Origin: Variovorax paradoxus
Lineage (GTDB): Bacteria; Pseudomonadota; Gammaproteobacteria; Burkholderiales; Burkholderiaceae_C
Direction: 5' to 3'
DNA length: 64,000 nt
Assembly: GCF_018614875.1 (NCBI RefSeq)
Contig: NZ_JAGGNW010000012.1
Coordinates: 62,001-126,000 of the forward strand
A model generated the notes under the pieces. The model had not been told where the DNA came from. It was given only the letters and a program-made list of their open reading frames with translations, and made no database searches. Shown here in pieces: positions 50,568 to 57,813 of the stretch (position 1 is the stretch's first letter; every line of letters begins with the position of its first letter). The position numbers were made by a program, and so were the translations under genes.

Positions 50568-51311
50568 GTGCGCATCAAGATCATCAACCCCAACACCACC
50601 TGGAGCATGACCGAGAAGATCGGCGCCTGCGCCCGCGCGGTGGCGCACGCCGGCACGGAAATCGTCGCGGTCAGCCCGGCCATGGGGCCGGTCTCCATCG
50701 AAAGCCACTACGACGAGGCACTGGCCGTGCCCGGCCTGCTGCAGGAGATTGCGGCCGGCGAGCGCGACGGCAATATCGACGGCTACGTGATCGCCTGCTT
50801 CGGCGACCCGGGCCTGAAGGCCGCACGCGAACTGGCGCGCGGCCCGGTGGTGGGCATTGCCGAAGCGGCAATGCACTTGGCCAGCATGGTGGGCAGCCGC
50901 TTCAGCGTGGTGACCACGCTGGGCCGCACCATGGGCCAGGCCTGGCACCTGGCCGAGATCTACGGCATGGAGCGCTTCTGCGCCAACGTGCGCGCCTGCG
51001 AGCTGCCGGTGCTCGAACTCGAGGAGCCCGGCTCCAACGCGCGCGAGCGCATCGTCGACGAATGCCGGCGCGCGCTCGAGGAAGACGGCTCCGACTGCAT
51101 CGTGCTCGGCTGCGCCGGCATGACCGACCTGTGCGCGCACATCGGCGGCTTGCTCGGCGTGCCGGTGATCGACGGCGTCGCCGCGGGCACCAAGCTCGTC
51201 GAATCGCTGGTCGCGCTGAAGCTTTCGACCAGCAAGCACGGCGAGCTTGCACGGCCCCTGCCCAAGACCATGACGGGCGCGCTCGAAGGCTTCACCCTGG
51301 CCGGGCGATAG
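50568..51311 (+). CDS. Asp/Glu/hydantoin racemase family protein, likely allantoin racemase
   Basis: The 247-residue protein has the family's N-terminal KIINPNTTWSMT, Cys77 in ACFGDPG and Cys182 in LGCAGMTD as the two catalytic thiols. Members racemise hydantoins, and the HpxA group racemises allantoin. It follows the NCS1 permease by 25 bases and starts with GTG. Since UraD yields only the S enantiomer while spontaneous OHCU decay gives both, a racemase for imported or spontaneously formed allantoin makes sense here. Confidence 0.88.
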   Translation: MRIKIINPNTTWSMTEKIGACARAVAHAGTEIVAVSPAMGPVSIESHYDEALAVPGLLQEIAAGERDGNIDGYVIACFGDPGLKAARELARGPVVGIAEAAMHLASMVGSRFSVVTTLGRTMGQAWHLAEIYGMERFCANVRACELPVLELEEPGSNARERIVDECRRALEEDGSDCIVLGCAGMTDLCAHIGGLLGVPVIDGVAAGTKLVESLVALKLSTSKHGELARPLPKTMTGALEGFTLAGR

Positions 51312-51354
51312 GCGCGGCGCGCGCGGCAGCCACCCGCTGAGCCACAATCCCCGC

Positions 51355-52110
51355 ATGCCCCGCGCCAGCTCCAAATCCGCCGCCTCCCCCGCCACCGCCA
51401 CCCCGGCCGAAAACGGCGCGGCGGCCGCCGACAAGGGCAGCTCCATCGAAAGCATCGCGCAGGACATCGCCACCGCCATCGTCGAGAAGCGCCTGCCGCC
51501 CGGCACCTGGCTGCGCGAAGAGGCGCTGGGCCGCGTCTATTCGGTGAGCCGCACCAAGATTCGCGCGGCCTTGCTCATGCTCTCGAAAGACAAGCTCATC
51601 GAGATGATTCCCGACAAGGGCGCGTTCGTGTGCCAGCCCACGGTGCAGGAGGCGCGCGAAGTGTTCGCGGTGCGCCGCATCCTCGAAAGCGAAGTGGTGC
51701 GCCTGTTCATCGCCAACGCACGGCCGCGCGACTACCAGGTGCTGGAGCAGCACATCCGCTTCGAGCGCACCGCGCTGCGCCAGACCACCACCACGGGCAC
51801 CGTGCGCGAAAAGGTGCTGGGCGATTTCCACGTGGCGCTGGCCGAGGCCACGGGCAACAAGACCCTGGCCGAGCTGGTGCGCGAGCTGGTGGCGCGCAGT
51901 TCGCTGATCGCCATGCTCTACCACTCGTCGAACGACCCGCATTGCTCGTCGGACGAGCACTCCGACTTCCTGCGCATCTGCCGCAAGGGCGATGTGGAAG
52001 GCGCGGTGGCCTGCATGATCGACCACCTGGAGCGCATCGAGGCCAGCCTGGAGCTCGGCACCGAGAAGCCCGACCGCCAGCTCGACCTGGTGAAGGCGCT
52101 GCTCGCCTGA
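51355..52110 (+). CDS. GntR-family (FadR-like) regulator, paralogue of the one at 31848
   Basis: The 251-residue protein carries an Ala-rich N-terminal extension, a GntR winged helix (LPPGTWLREEALGRVYSVSR, then TKIRAALLML) and an FCD domain. It shares EVFAVRRILESE, LGDFHVALAEATGN and DEHSDF with the GntR at 31848, so the two are paralogues within one purine regulon. It lies 43 bases after the racemase and may be cotranscribed. Either could bind TGTATACA. Confidence 0.88.
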   Translation: MPRASSKSAASPATATPAENGAAAADKGSSIESIAQDIATAIVEKRLPPGTWLREEALGRVYSVSRTKIRAALLMLSKDKLIEMIPDKGAFVCQPTVQEAREVFAVRRILESEVVRLFIANARPRDYQVLEQHIRFERTALRQTTTTGTVREKVLGDFHVALAEATGNKTLAELVRELVARSSLIAMLYHSSNDPHCSSDEHSDFLRICRKGDVEGAVACMIDHLERIEASLELGTEKPDRQLDLVKALLA

Positions 52111-52138
52111 AAAGGGCTGCCCGAGCCCCTGTTCCAGC

Positions 52139-52825
52139 TCAGCGCCTGGTTTTCGCAGCGCGCTTCTTCGGCTCGCGCGCAGCGGGGCCCACGGCGACCG
52201 CTTCCAGGCCTTGCGCACCTGCAATCAGCCCGCGCAGGAAAACCATGATCAGGCGTCCCGAGGGATCGGGGCGTGTGCTCATCCGCTGCAATGCCAGCCC
52301 GTGCGACAGGGCCATGAATGCTGCGGCCAACTCGTCCGGTGCGGCAGGAGGCGTGCGCCCGAGCTTGTCGAACAACTGACCGATCACGCCGCCGATTTCG
52401 GATCGGTGCCTGTCCCACACCTTCTGGAACTCCTGCGCGAAGCTTCGACTGCGGTTGGCATGCAGCTGAAGCTCGATGGAAAGCATGCACCAGTCGGCAT
52501 CGCGATTGAGTGTGGAAGCCCAGGCTTCCAGCTCGGCAAGCATCTGCTCGGGCTCTTGCCGCTCGTCGCCCATGACCTTGAAAAGCTGCAACGCTTCGGC
52601 TTCCATGTGCCGCCGCAGCAACTCCAGCAGGACGTCCTCCTTGCTCGAAAAGTTCGAATAGAAGGCGCCTTGGGAGTAGCCCGCCTTGTCCGCGATGTCG
52701 CGGATCGACGCGCCCCCATAGCCGTTCGACACAAACAGGTGCTGCGCGGTCTCGATCAAGCGCTCGCGCGTCTGCGCCCTGCTTTCCTCGCGGGTCAGGC
52801 GCGTTTTTGCTGTCGTCGGGGTCAT
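52139..52825 (-). CDS. TetR/AcrR-family regulator
   Basis: The 228-residue protein has an N-terminal TetR helix-turn-helix (TAQHLFVSNGYGGASIRDIA, then AGYSQGAFYSNFSSKEDVL) and a divergent C-terminal ligand domain. It is transcribed away from the epimerase gene at 52976. The perfect palindrome at 52906-52921 in the shared promoter is the obvious operator, so it probably represses itself and the epimerase-hydrolase pair. Confidence 0.92.
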   Translation of the reverse strand: MTPTTAKTRLTREESRAQTRERLIETAQHLFVSNGYGGASIRDIADKAGYSQGAFYSNFSSKEDVLLELLRRHMEAEALQLFKVMGDERQEPEQMLAELEAWASTLNRDADWCMLSIELQLHANRSRSFAQEFQKVWDRHRSEIGGVIGQLFDKLGRTPPAAPDELAAAFMALSHGLALQRMSTRPDPSGRLIMVFLRGLIAGAQGLEAVAVGPAAREPKKRAAKTRR

Positions 52826-52905
52826 GGTCGAAAAGATATCACATGAACTTTGAATAGCGCCTGCCGGCCCCGCCTTCCGGGGCGCAGTCCGGAATCTCAC
52901 GTTCG

Positions 52906-52921
52906 AATATCACTTGATATT
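52906..52921. promoter_or_regulatory. 16-bp palindrome AATATCA-N2-TGATATT, candidate TetR operator
   Basis: Two perfect 7-bp arms with a 2-base spacer lie between the divergent TetR and epimerase genes. A related half-site (GATATCACATGAAC) occurs closer to the TetR start. The form and length are typical of TetR-family operators. Confidence 0.7.
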
Positions 52922-52975
52922 TAAAAACGGCGAAGGTACATTAAAAACTCATTTGATTTTTGAAGTTCGACTGAT

Positions 52976-54034
52976 ATGGAAAATCCCAAGCCCCTGAGGA
53001 CCGCATTCGTCACTGGCGCGACCGGCCTTCTCGGCAACAACCTCGTGCGCGAGCTGGTCGCGCGCGGCGTCTTCGTCAAAGCCCTTGTTCGCTCGAAGGC
53101 CAAGGGCCAGCAGCAGTTTGCGGGGGTGAAAGGCGTCGAGCTGGTGCTGGGCGACATGGCCGACGTGCCCGCGTTCTCCAGTGCGCTGCAAGCGTGCGAC
53201 GTGGTGTTCCACACCGCCGCGTTCTTCCGGGACAACTTCAAGGGCGGCAGCCACTGGGCAGAGCTCAAGCGCATCAACGTGGACGGCACCCGGCAGCTCA
53301 TCGAGCGGGCTTACGGTGCAGGCATCCGGCGCTTCGTCCAGACCTCGTCAATCGCGGTGCTGAACGGCGAGCCGGGCGTGCCCATGGACGAGACCTGCCT
53401 GCGCGAGCTGGCGGATGCCAGTGACGACTACTACCGCAGCAAGATCATGGCCGACCAGGTCGTGCAGGCCTTTCTGGGCGCGCACCCAGACATGCATGCG
53501 AGTTTTGTCCTGCCCGGATGGATGTGGGGACCGGCCGACATCGGTCCCACCTCGTCAGGACAGTTCGTCAACGATGTGGTGCTCGGCAAACTGCCCGGGC
53601 TGGTGCCCGGCAGCTTTTCCGTTGTCGATGCCCGCGACGTGGCAAAGGCGCAGATCTCGGCCGCGGAACACGGCCAGCGCGGCGAGCGCTATCTGGCAGC
53701 CGGGCGCCACATGACGATGCAGGAACTGGTGCCCCTGGTGGGAAAGATCGCGGGCATCCGCACGCCGACGCGCCACCTGCCCTTTCCGCTCCTGTACCTG
53801 CTGGCGGCGGTGCAGGAACTCTATGCGCGGGCCACCGGAAAGCCCATCTTGCTCAGCCTGGCCACCGTGCGGCTGATGCGCAAGGAGACAGGGCGCAGCC
53901 ATTTCAACCACACCAAGAGCGAGCAGAAGCTTCAACTGAAGTTTCGCCCGATCGAGCAAACCGTGGCCGACACGCTCGCCTGGTATCGCGGCAATGGCTG
54001 GCTGCCGGGTGTGCCGACCCGAACCGAATCCTGA
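52976..54034 (+). CDS. NAD-dependent epimerase/dehydratase (extended SDR)
   Basis: The 352-residue protein has TGATGLLG (13-20) and a YxxxK catalytic pair in DDYYRSKIM. It also has the Pro-Gly-Trp-Met-Trp-Gly-Pro stretch common in extended SDRs related to dihydroflavonol reductase or 3-beta-hydroxysteroid dehydrogenase. Substrate unknown. It precedes a secreted alpha/beta hydrolase by 15 bases and is divergent from TetR, so it may belong to a detoxification or ester/lactone conversion. Confidence 0.88.
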   Translation: MENPKPLRTAFVTGATGLLGNNLVRELVARGVFVKALVRSKAKGQQQFAGVKGVELVLGDMADVPAFSSALQACDVVFHTAAFFRDNFKGGSHWAELKRINVDGTRQLIERAYGAGIRRFVQTSSIAVLNGEPGVPMDETCLRELADASDDYYRSKIMADQVVQAFLGAHPDMHASFVLPGWMWGPADIGPTSSGQFVNDVVLGKLPGLVPGSFSVVDARDVAKAQISAAEHGQRGERYLAAGRHMTMQELVPLVGKIAGIRTPTRHLPFPLLYLLAAVQELYARATGKPILLSLATVRLMRKETGRSHFNHTKSEQKLQLKFRPIEQTVADTLAWYRGNGWLPGVPTRTES

Positions 54035-54049
54035 ACAAGGGGAAAAACC

Positions 54050-55312
54050 GTGACGAACAGATTGATCCTGAAACTCTCGACAGCCTTCGCAGCTGTTCTT
54101 TGCATCGCAGCAGCGCCGCAAGCATCCGCGGCCCGGAGTCTCCCGGCCGCCAAGGCCGCGGACAGCATGGCCGAGTTCTGCAGCAAGGGGCAGGCGGAGT
54201 ATCCGCAGGGCATCGCCCGCATGCACCCCTCGTTCAAATTCAACATCTGTTGGTGGCTCGAGGATGCCAGCATCGATGCAAGCACCTTCGACGAAATCGC
54301 CGCAGCGCTGCCGGAACACGCCGGGCCGTCGCAGGCAATCTGGCAGGCGACGTTCAACAAGCCCGCCCAGCTGCACCTGGAACGCGCCCGCGCATTCGAA
54401 GCGCAAGCAAACAGCACTGCCGCATCGGCCGAGTACAAGAAGGCCGCTTTCTACCTGCGGATGAACCGGCTTCCCAAGCGTGTGCCCACCGCCGACCTGC
54501 AGGCGACCGAACGAGCCCATGCGCTTCTGGGGAAGCCGCTCCAACGGATCGCATTCAAGACCGGCGCGAAAGAATTCACCGGCTACTTCCGGGCGCCGCC
54601 TGCACGACCGGGCCGCAACGAGAAGCTGCCGGTGCTGGTGATTCTCGGCGGCCTCGACAACCTGAAGACCGAGATGATCCGGCACAGCGATTACTTCATG
54701 GGTCGGGGCTTCGCAACCATCATTGTGGAAAACCCGGACACCGGAGAGAACCAGCTGGCGTTCCGTCCGGAGTCCCATGTGATGTTCGACGCCGTGGCGG
54801 ACTACATCAAGACCCGCAGTGACCTGGACGCCAGCCGGGTGGCCTTGTATGGCTGGAGCATGGGCGGCTATCTGGGAACGCTTGGCGGGCTGAGCAACGA
54901 CTTCTACAAGGCTGTGGTCAATGTGGGCGGCCCCAGCGATGCGAGCTTTGGACAAGCGCATTGCAAGGTGGCGCCTGCCTGGATCGTCGCGCCCTACACC
55001 GTGTTTGCGAACATGAATCCGCAGACCACACCGCGTGAAGCGATGTGCGAATACTACGAAGCCTTCCAGCTCTCGCGCCAGTTGAAGATGCCGACCGCGG
55101 TGCAGTTGCGCAAGCCCATTCTCATGGTGAACGGCGCGCACGAGGATCTCGTCTCCAGAGATGAGCCCGCCGCTCTGGCGGCGCTCGGCTTCAACGTGAC
55201 GCAACTGGTGTTCGGGGATGACGGCCACACGGCGGAATCGAACATGCGTGAGCACTTCGAGTTCACGGCGAACTGGCTCATGCGGCGACTGAAGATGGAG
55301 GTGGGAGACTGA
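54050..55312 (+). CDS. Secreted alpha/beta hydrolase (FrsA/dienelactone-type)
   Basis: The 420-residue protein has a signal peptide cleaved near ASA-AR (27/28), a helical N-terminal cap of about 150 residues, and an alpha/beta hydrolase core. The core has the nucleophile Ser270 in GWSMGG, an acid in NGAHEDLVS and His in DDGHTAES. The layout fits the esterase FrsA/2,6-dihydroxypseudooxynicotine hydrolase group. It starts with GTG after AAGGGG. Substrate unknown. Confidence 0.85.
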   Translation: MTNRLILKLSTAFAAVLCIAAAPQASAARSLPAAKAADSMAEFCSKGQAEYPQGIARMHPSFKFNICWWLEDASIDASTFDEIAAALPEHAGPSQAIWQATFNKPAQLHLERARAFEAQANSTAASAEYKKAAFYLRMNRLPKRVPTADLQATERAHALLGKPLQRIAFKTGAKEFTGYFRAPPARPGRNEKLPVLVILGGLDNLKTEMIRHSDYFMGRGFATIIVENPDTGENQLAFRPESHVMFDAVADYIKTRSDLDASRVALYGWSMGGYLGTLGGLSNDFYKAVVNVGGPSDASFGQAHCKVAPAWIVAPYTVFANMNPQTTPREAMCEYYEAFQLSRQLKMPTAVQLRKPILMVNGAHEDLVSRDEPAALAALGFNVTQLVFGDDGHTAESNMREHFEFTANWLMRRLKMEVGD

Positions 55313-55346
55313 TTCGGGTTTACATGAATCCGGATTGCCGCATAAA

Positions 55347-55355
55347 TTGTATACA
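55347..55355. promoter_or_regulatory. TTGTATACA operator candidate upstream of the NCS2 urate/xanthine permease
   Basis: The TGTATACA core lies in the context ATTGTATACAGTT, which shares TGTATACAGTT with the puuD and GntR/uraH sites. It sits 82 bases upstream of the permease ATG. Confidence 0.72.
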
Positions 55356-55436
55356 GTTTCGCGTACACAATGGGTGGACGCCCGGCACCTGCGCCGTCCA
55401 CGCACCTTTTCCCCTTGCCGCTGCAGGAGAAACGCA

Positions 55437-56924
55437 ATGACGGCCGACACCCTTTCCACAGTCCATCCGGTGGATCAGCGATTGCCTTCGGGCAAGCTCG
55501 CGGCCCTGGGCCTTCAGCATGTGCTGGTGATGTATGCGGGGGCCGTCGCGGTGCCGCTGATCGTCGGCCGCGCGCTCAGGCTCTCGCCCGACGAGGTCGC
55601 GCTGCTGATCTCGGCCGACCTGTTCTGCTGCGGCATCGCCACGCTGATCCAGGCGCTGGGCGCCACGCAGTGGTTCGGCATCAAGCTGCCGGTGATGATG
55701 GGCGTGACATTCGCATCGGTCGCGCCGATGGTGGCCATTGCCAATGCCAACCCGGGGCAGAACGGCGCGCAGCTGCTGTTCGGCGCCATCATCGGCGCGG
55801 GCGTGGTGTCGATACTGATCGCGCCGCTGGTGAGCCGCATGCTGCGCTTCTTTCCGCCGGTGGTCACGGGCACCATCATCGCGGTGATCGGCATCAGCCT
55901 GATGCGCGTGGGCATCAACTGGATCTTCGGCAACCCCGTGGGCCCGACGGCGCCCGCGCTGGTGGACCCGGTGTATGCGAAGTGGCTGGCCGAGGTGACT
56001 TCGCCGGGCAGCTCGATTCCCGCGGTGCCCAAGGGCTTTGCCATCATGCCCACGGTGCCCAACCCGAAGTACGCGGACCTCTCGGGCTTCGGCGTGGCGG
56101 CGCTGGTGCTGGTGTCCATTCTGCTGATCGTCAAGTACGCGAAGGGCTTCATCGCCAACATCTCGGTGCTGCTGGGCATCGTGATCGGCGCGGTGGTGGC
56201 CTCGGCCACGGGCCTCATGACCTACGAGAAAGTCGGCAAGGCGGCATGGGTGGACGTGGTGCTGCCCTTTCACTTCGGCATGCCGCAGTTCGACCCGATC
56301 CTGATCCTCACGATGACGCTCATCATGATCGTGGTGATGATCGAGTCGACCGGCATGTTCCTCGCGCTCGGCGAGATGACCGAGCGCAAGATCACGCAGA
56401 AGGACCTGGCCAAGGGCCTGCGCACCGACGGCCTCGGCACGCTCATCGGCGGCATCTTCAACACCTTTCCGTACACGAGCTTCTCGCAGAACGTGGGGCT
56501 GGTGGCCGTCACGGGCATCAAGAGCCGCTATGTCTGCGTGGCCGGCGGCGTGATCCTCGTCGTGCTGGGCCTGCTGCCCAAGATGGCGGCGCTGGTCGAA
56601 TCGCTGCCCACCGTGGTGCTCGGCGGCGCGGGCCTGGTGATGTTCGGCATGGTGGCGGCCACCGGCATCCGCATTCTCTCGGGCGTGGACTTCAAGACCA
56701 ACCGGCACAACGCGATGATCGTCGCGGTGTCGATCGGCATCGGCATGATTCCGCTCATCGCACCCAACTTCAAGCAGTGGATGCCGCACGCGATCCACTC
56801 GCTGATCGAGTCGGGGATTCTGCTGGCGTCGATCAGCGCGGTGCTGCTGAACCTGTTCCTCAATGGCGCGAAGCACGACGAAGAGGCCGTGATCGCCGCG
56901 GCCAAGCAGGCCGAAGCCCACTAG
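55437..56924 (+). CDS. NCS2-family urate/xanthine:proton symporter
   Basis: The 495-residue protein has about fourteen helices and the NCS2 signature SQNVGLVAVTGIKSRYV, plus GLQHVLVMYAGAVAVPLIVG near the N terminus. It belongs to the xanthine/urate subgroup (UacT, XanP), separate from the AzgA-like protein at 432-1832. CAGGAGA precedes the ATG at 55437. The TGTATACA site and the urate genes in this window favour urate or xanthine as substrate. Confidence 0.93.
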   Translation: MTADTLSTVHPVDQRLPSGKLAALGLQHVLVMYAGAVAVPLIVGRALRLSPDEVALLISADLFCCGIATLIQALGATQWFGIKLPVMMGVTFASVAPMVAIANANPGQNGAQLLFGAIIGAGVVSILIAPLVSRMLRFFPPVVTGTIIAVIGISLMRVGINWIFGNPVGPTAPALVDPVYAKWLAEVTSPGSSIPAVPKGFAIMPTVPNPKYADLSGFGVAALVLVSILLIVKYAKGFIANISVLLGIVIGAVVASATGLMTYEKVGKAAWVDVVLPFHFGMPQFDPILILTMTLIMIVVMIESTGMFLALGEMTERKITQKDLAKGLRTDGLGTLIGGIFNTFPYTSFSQNVGLVAVTGIKSRYVCVAGGVILVVLGLLPKMAALVESLPTVVLGGAGLVMFGMVAATGIRILSGVDFKTNRHNAMIVAVSIGIGMIPLIAPNFKQWMPHAIHSLIESGILLASISAVLLNLFLNGAKHDEEAVIAAAKQAEAH

Positions 56925-56934
56925 AGGCTGCTCA

Positions 56935-57792
56935 TCAGATCATCGCCAGCGGCGCCTTGCGCCGCGGCGGCGGATGCAGGCGGTCGAGCTCGGCGAGCAC
57001 ATCCGCATCGAGCTTCAGGTCTGCGGCGGCAAGGTTCTGCTGAAGGTGCGCGCTGCGCACCGCCTTCGGAATCGCGACCACACCGGGCCGCGCGATCACC
57101 GCGGCCAGCGCGAGTTGCGCGGCGGTCAGGCCGAGCCGGCCGGCCAGTTCTCCCAATGCATGGTCCGAAGCCAGCGCGCCCTGGTCGATCGGGCTGTAGG
57201 CCATCAGCGGCATGCCGCGTTCGCGCAGCCAGGGCAGCAGGCTGAACTCCGGGCCGCGTTCGCCCAGCGACAGGTACACCTGGTTGGCCGCGCAGCCAGG
57301 GCCTGAACCGATGAGCGGCGCCAGCTCTTCCATGTCGTCGGTATCGAAGTTGCTCACGCCCCAACGGGCGATGCGGCCCTTGGCCACCAGCGCCTGCATC
57401 GCATCGACGGTTTCGCGCAGCGGATGGCTGCCGCGCCAGTGCAGCAGGTAGAGGTCGATCGTGTCGAGCCCGAGCCGCTTCAGGCTGCGCTCGCAGGCTT
57501 CGGGCGTGCCGCGCCGGCTCGCGTTGTGCGGGTACACCTTGCTGACGATGAAGAGTTCGTCGCGCCGCACGTCGCCGGCGCGCAGGGCTTCGGCAATGGC
57601 CTGGCCGAGCACGGTTTCGGCGCCGCCCTCGCCGTACATCTCGGCGGTGTCGATCAGCCGGTAGCCCATCGCGATGGCTTCGCGCACCGCGGCAACCTCG
57701 GCCGCTTGGCGGCCCGCGGTCTCGCCCATGCGCCAGGTGCCGAGGCCGAGCACCGGCATCTCGCCGCCGGCCGGGAGTGAAAGAGTTCGCAT
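56935..57792 (-). CDS. Aldo/keto reductase
   Basis: The 285-residue protein has the full AKR tetrad Asp48, Tyr53, Lys85 and His118 (LIDTAEMYGEGGAE; IVSKVYPHNAS; LYLLHWRG) and a cofactor region IPKAVRSAHLQQN. It should reduce a carbonyl with NADPH. It resembles the YeaE/2,5-diketogluconate reductase group. It is alone on the minus strand between plus-strand genes and has no clear link to them. Confidence 0.92.
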   Translation of the reverse strand: MRTLSLPAGGEMPVLGLGTWRMGETAGRQAAEVAAVREAIAMGYRLIDTAEMYGEGGAETVLGQAIAEALRAGDVRRDELFIVSKVYPHNASRRGTPEACERSLKRLGLDTIDLYLLHWRGSHPLRETVDAMQALVAKGRIARWGVSNFDTDDMEELAPLIGSGPGCAANQVYLSLGERGPEFSLLPWLRERGMPLMAYSPIDQGALASDHALGELAGRLGLTAAQLALAAVIARPGVVAIPKAVRSAHLQQNLAAADLKLDADVLAELDRLHPPPRRKAPLAMI

Positions 57793-57813
57793 GGGCGCGA
57801 TGGTACGGCGCCC

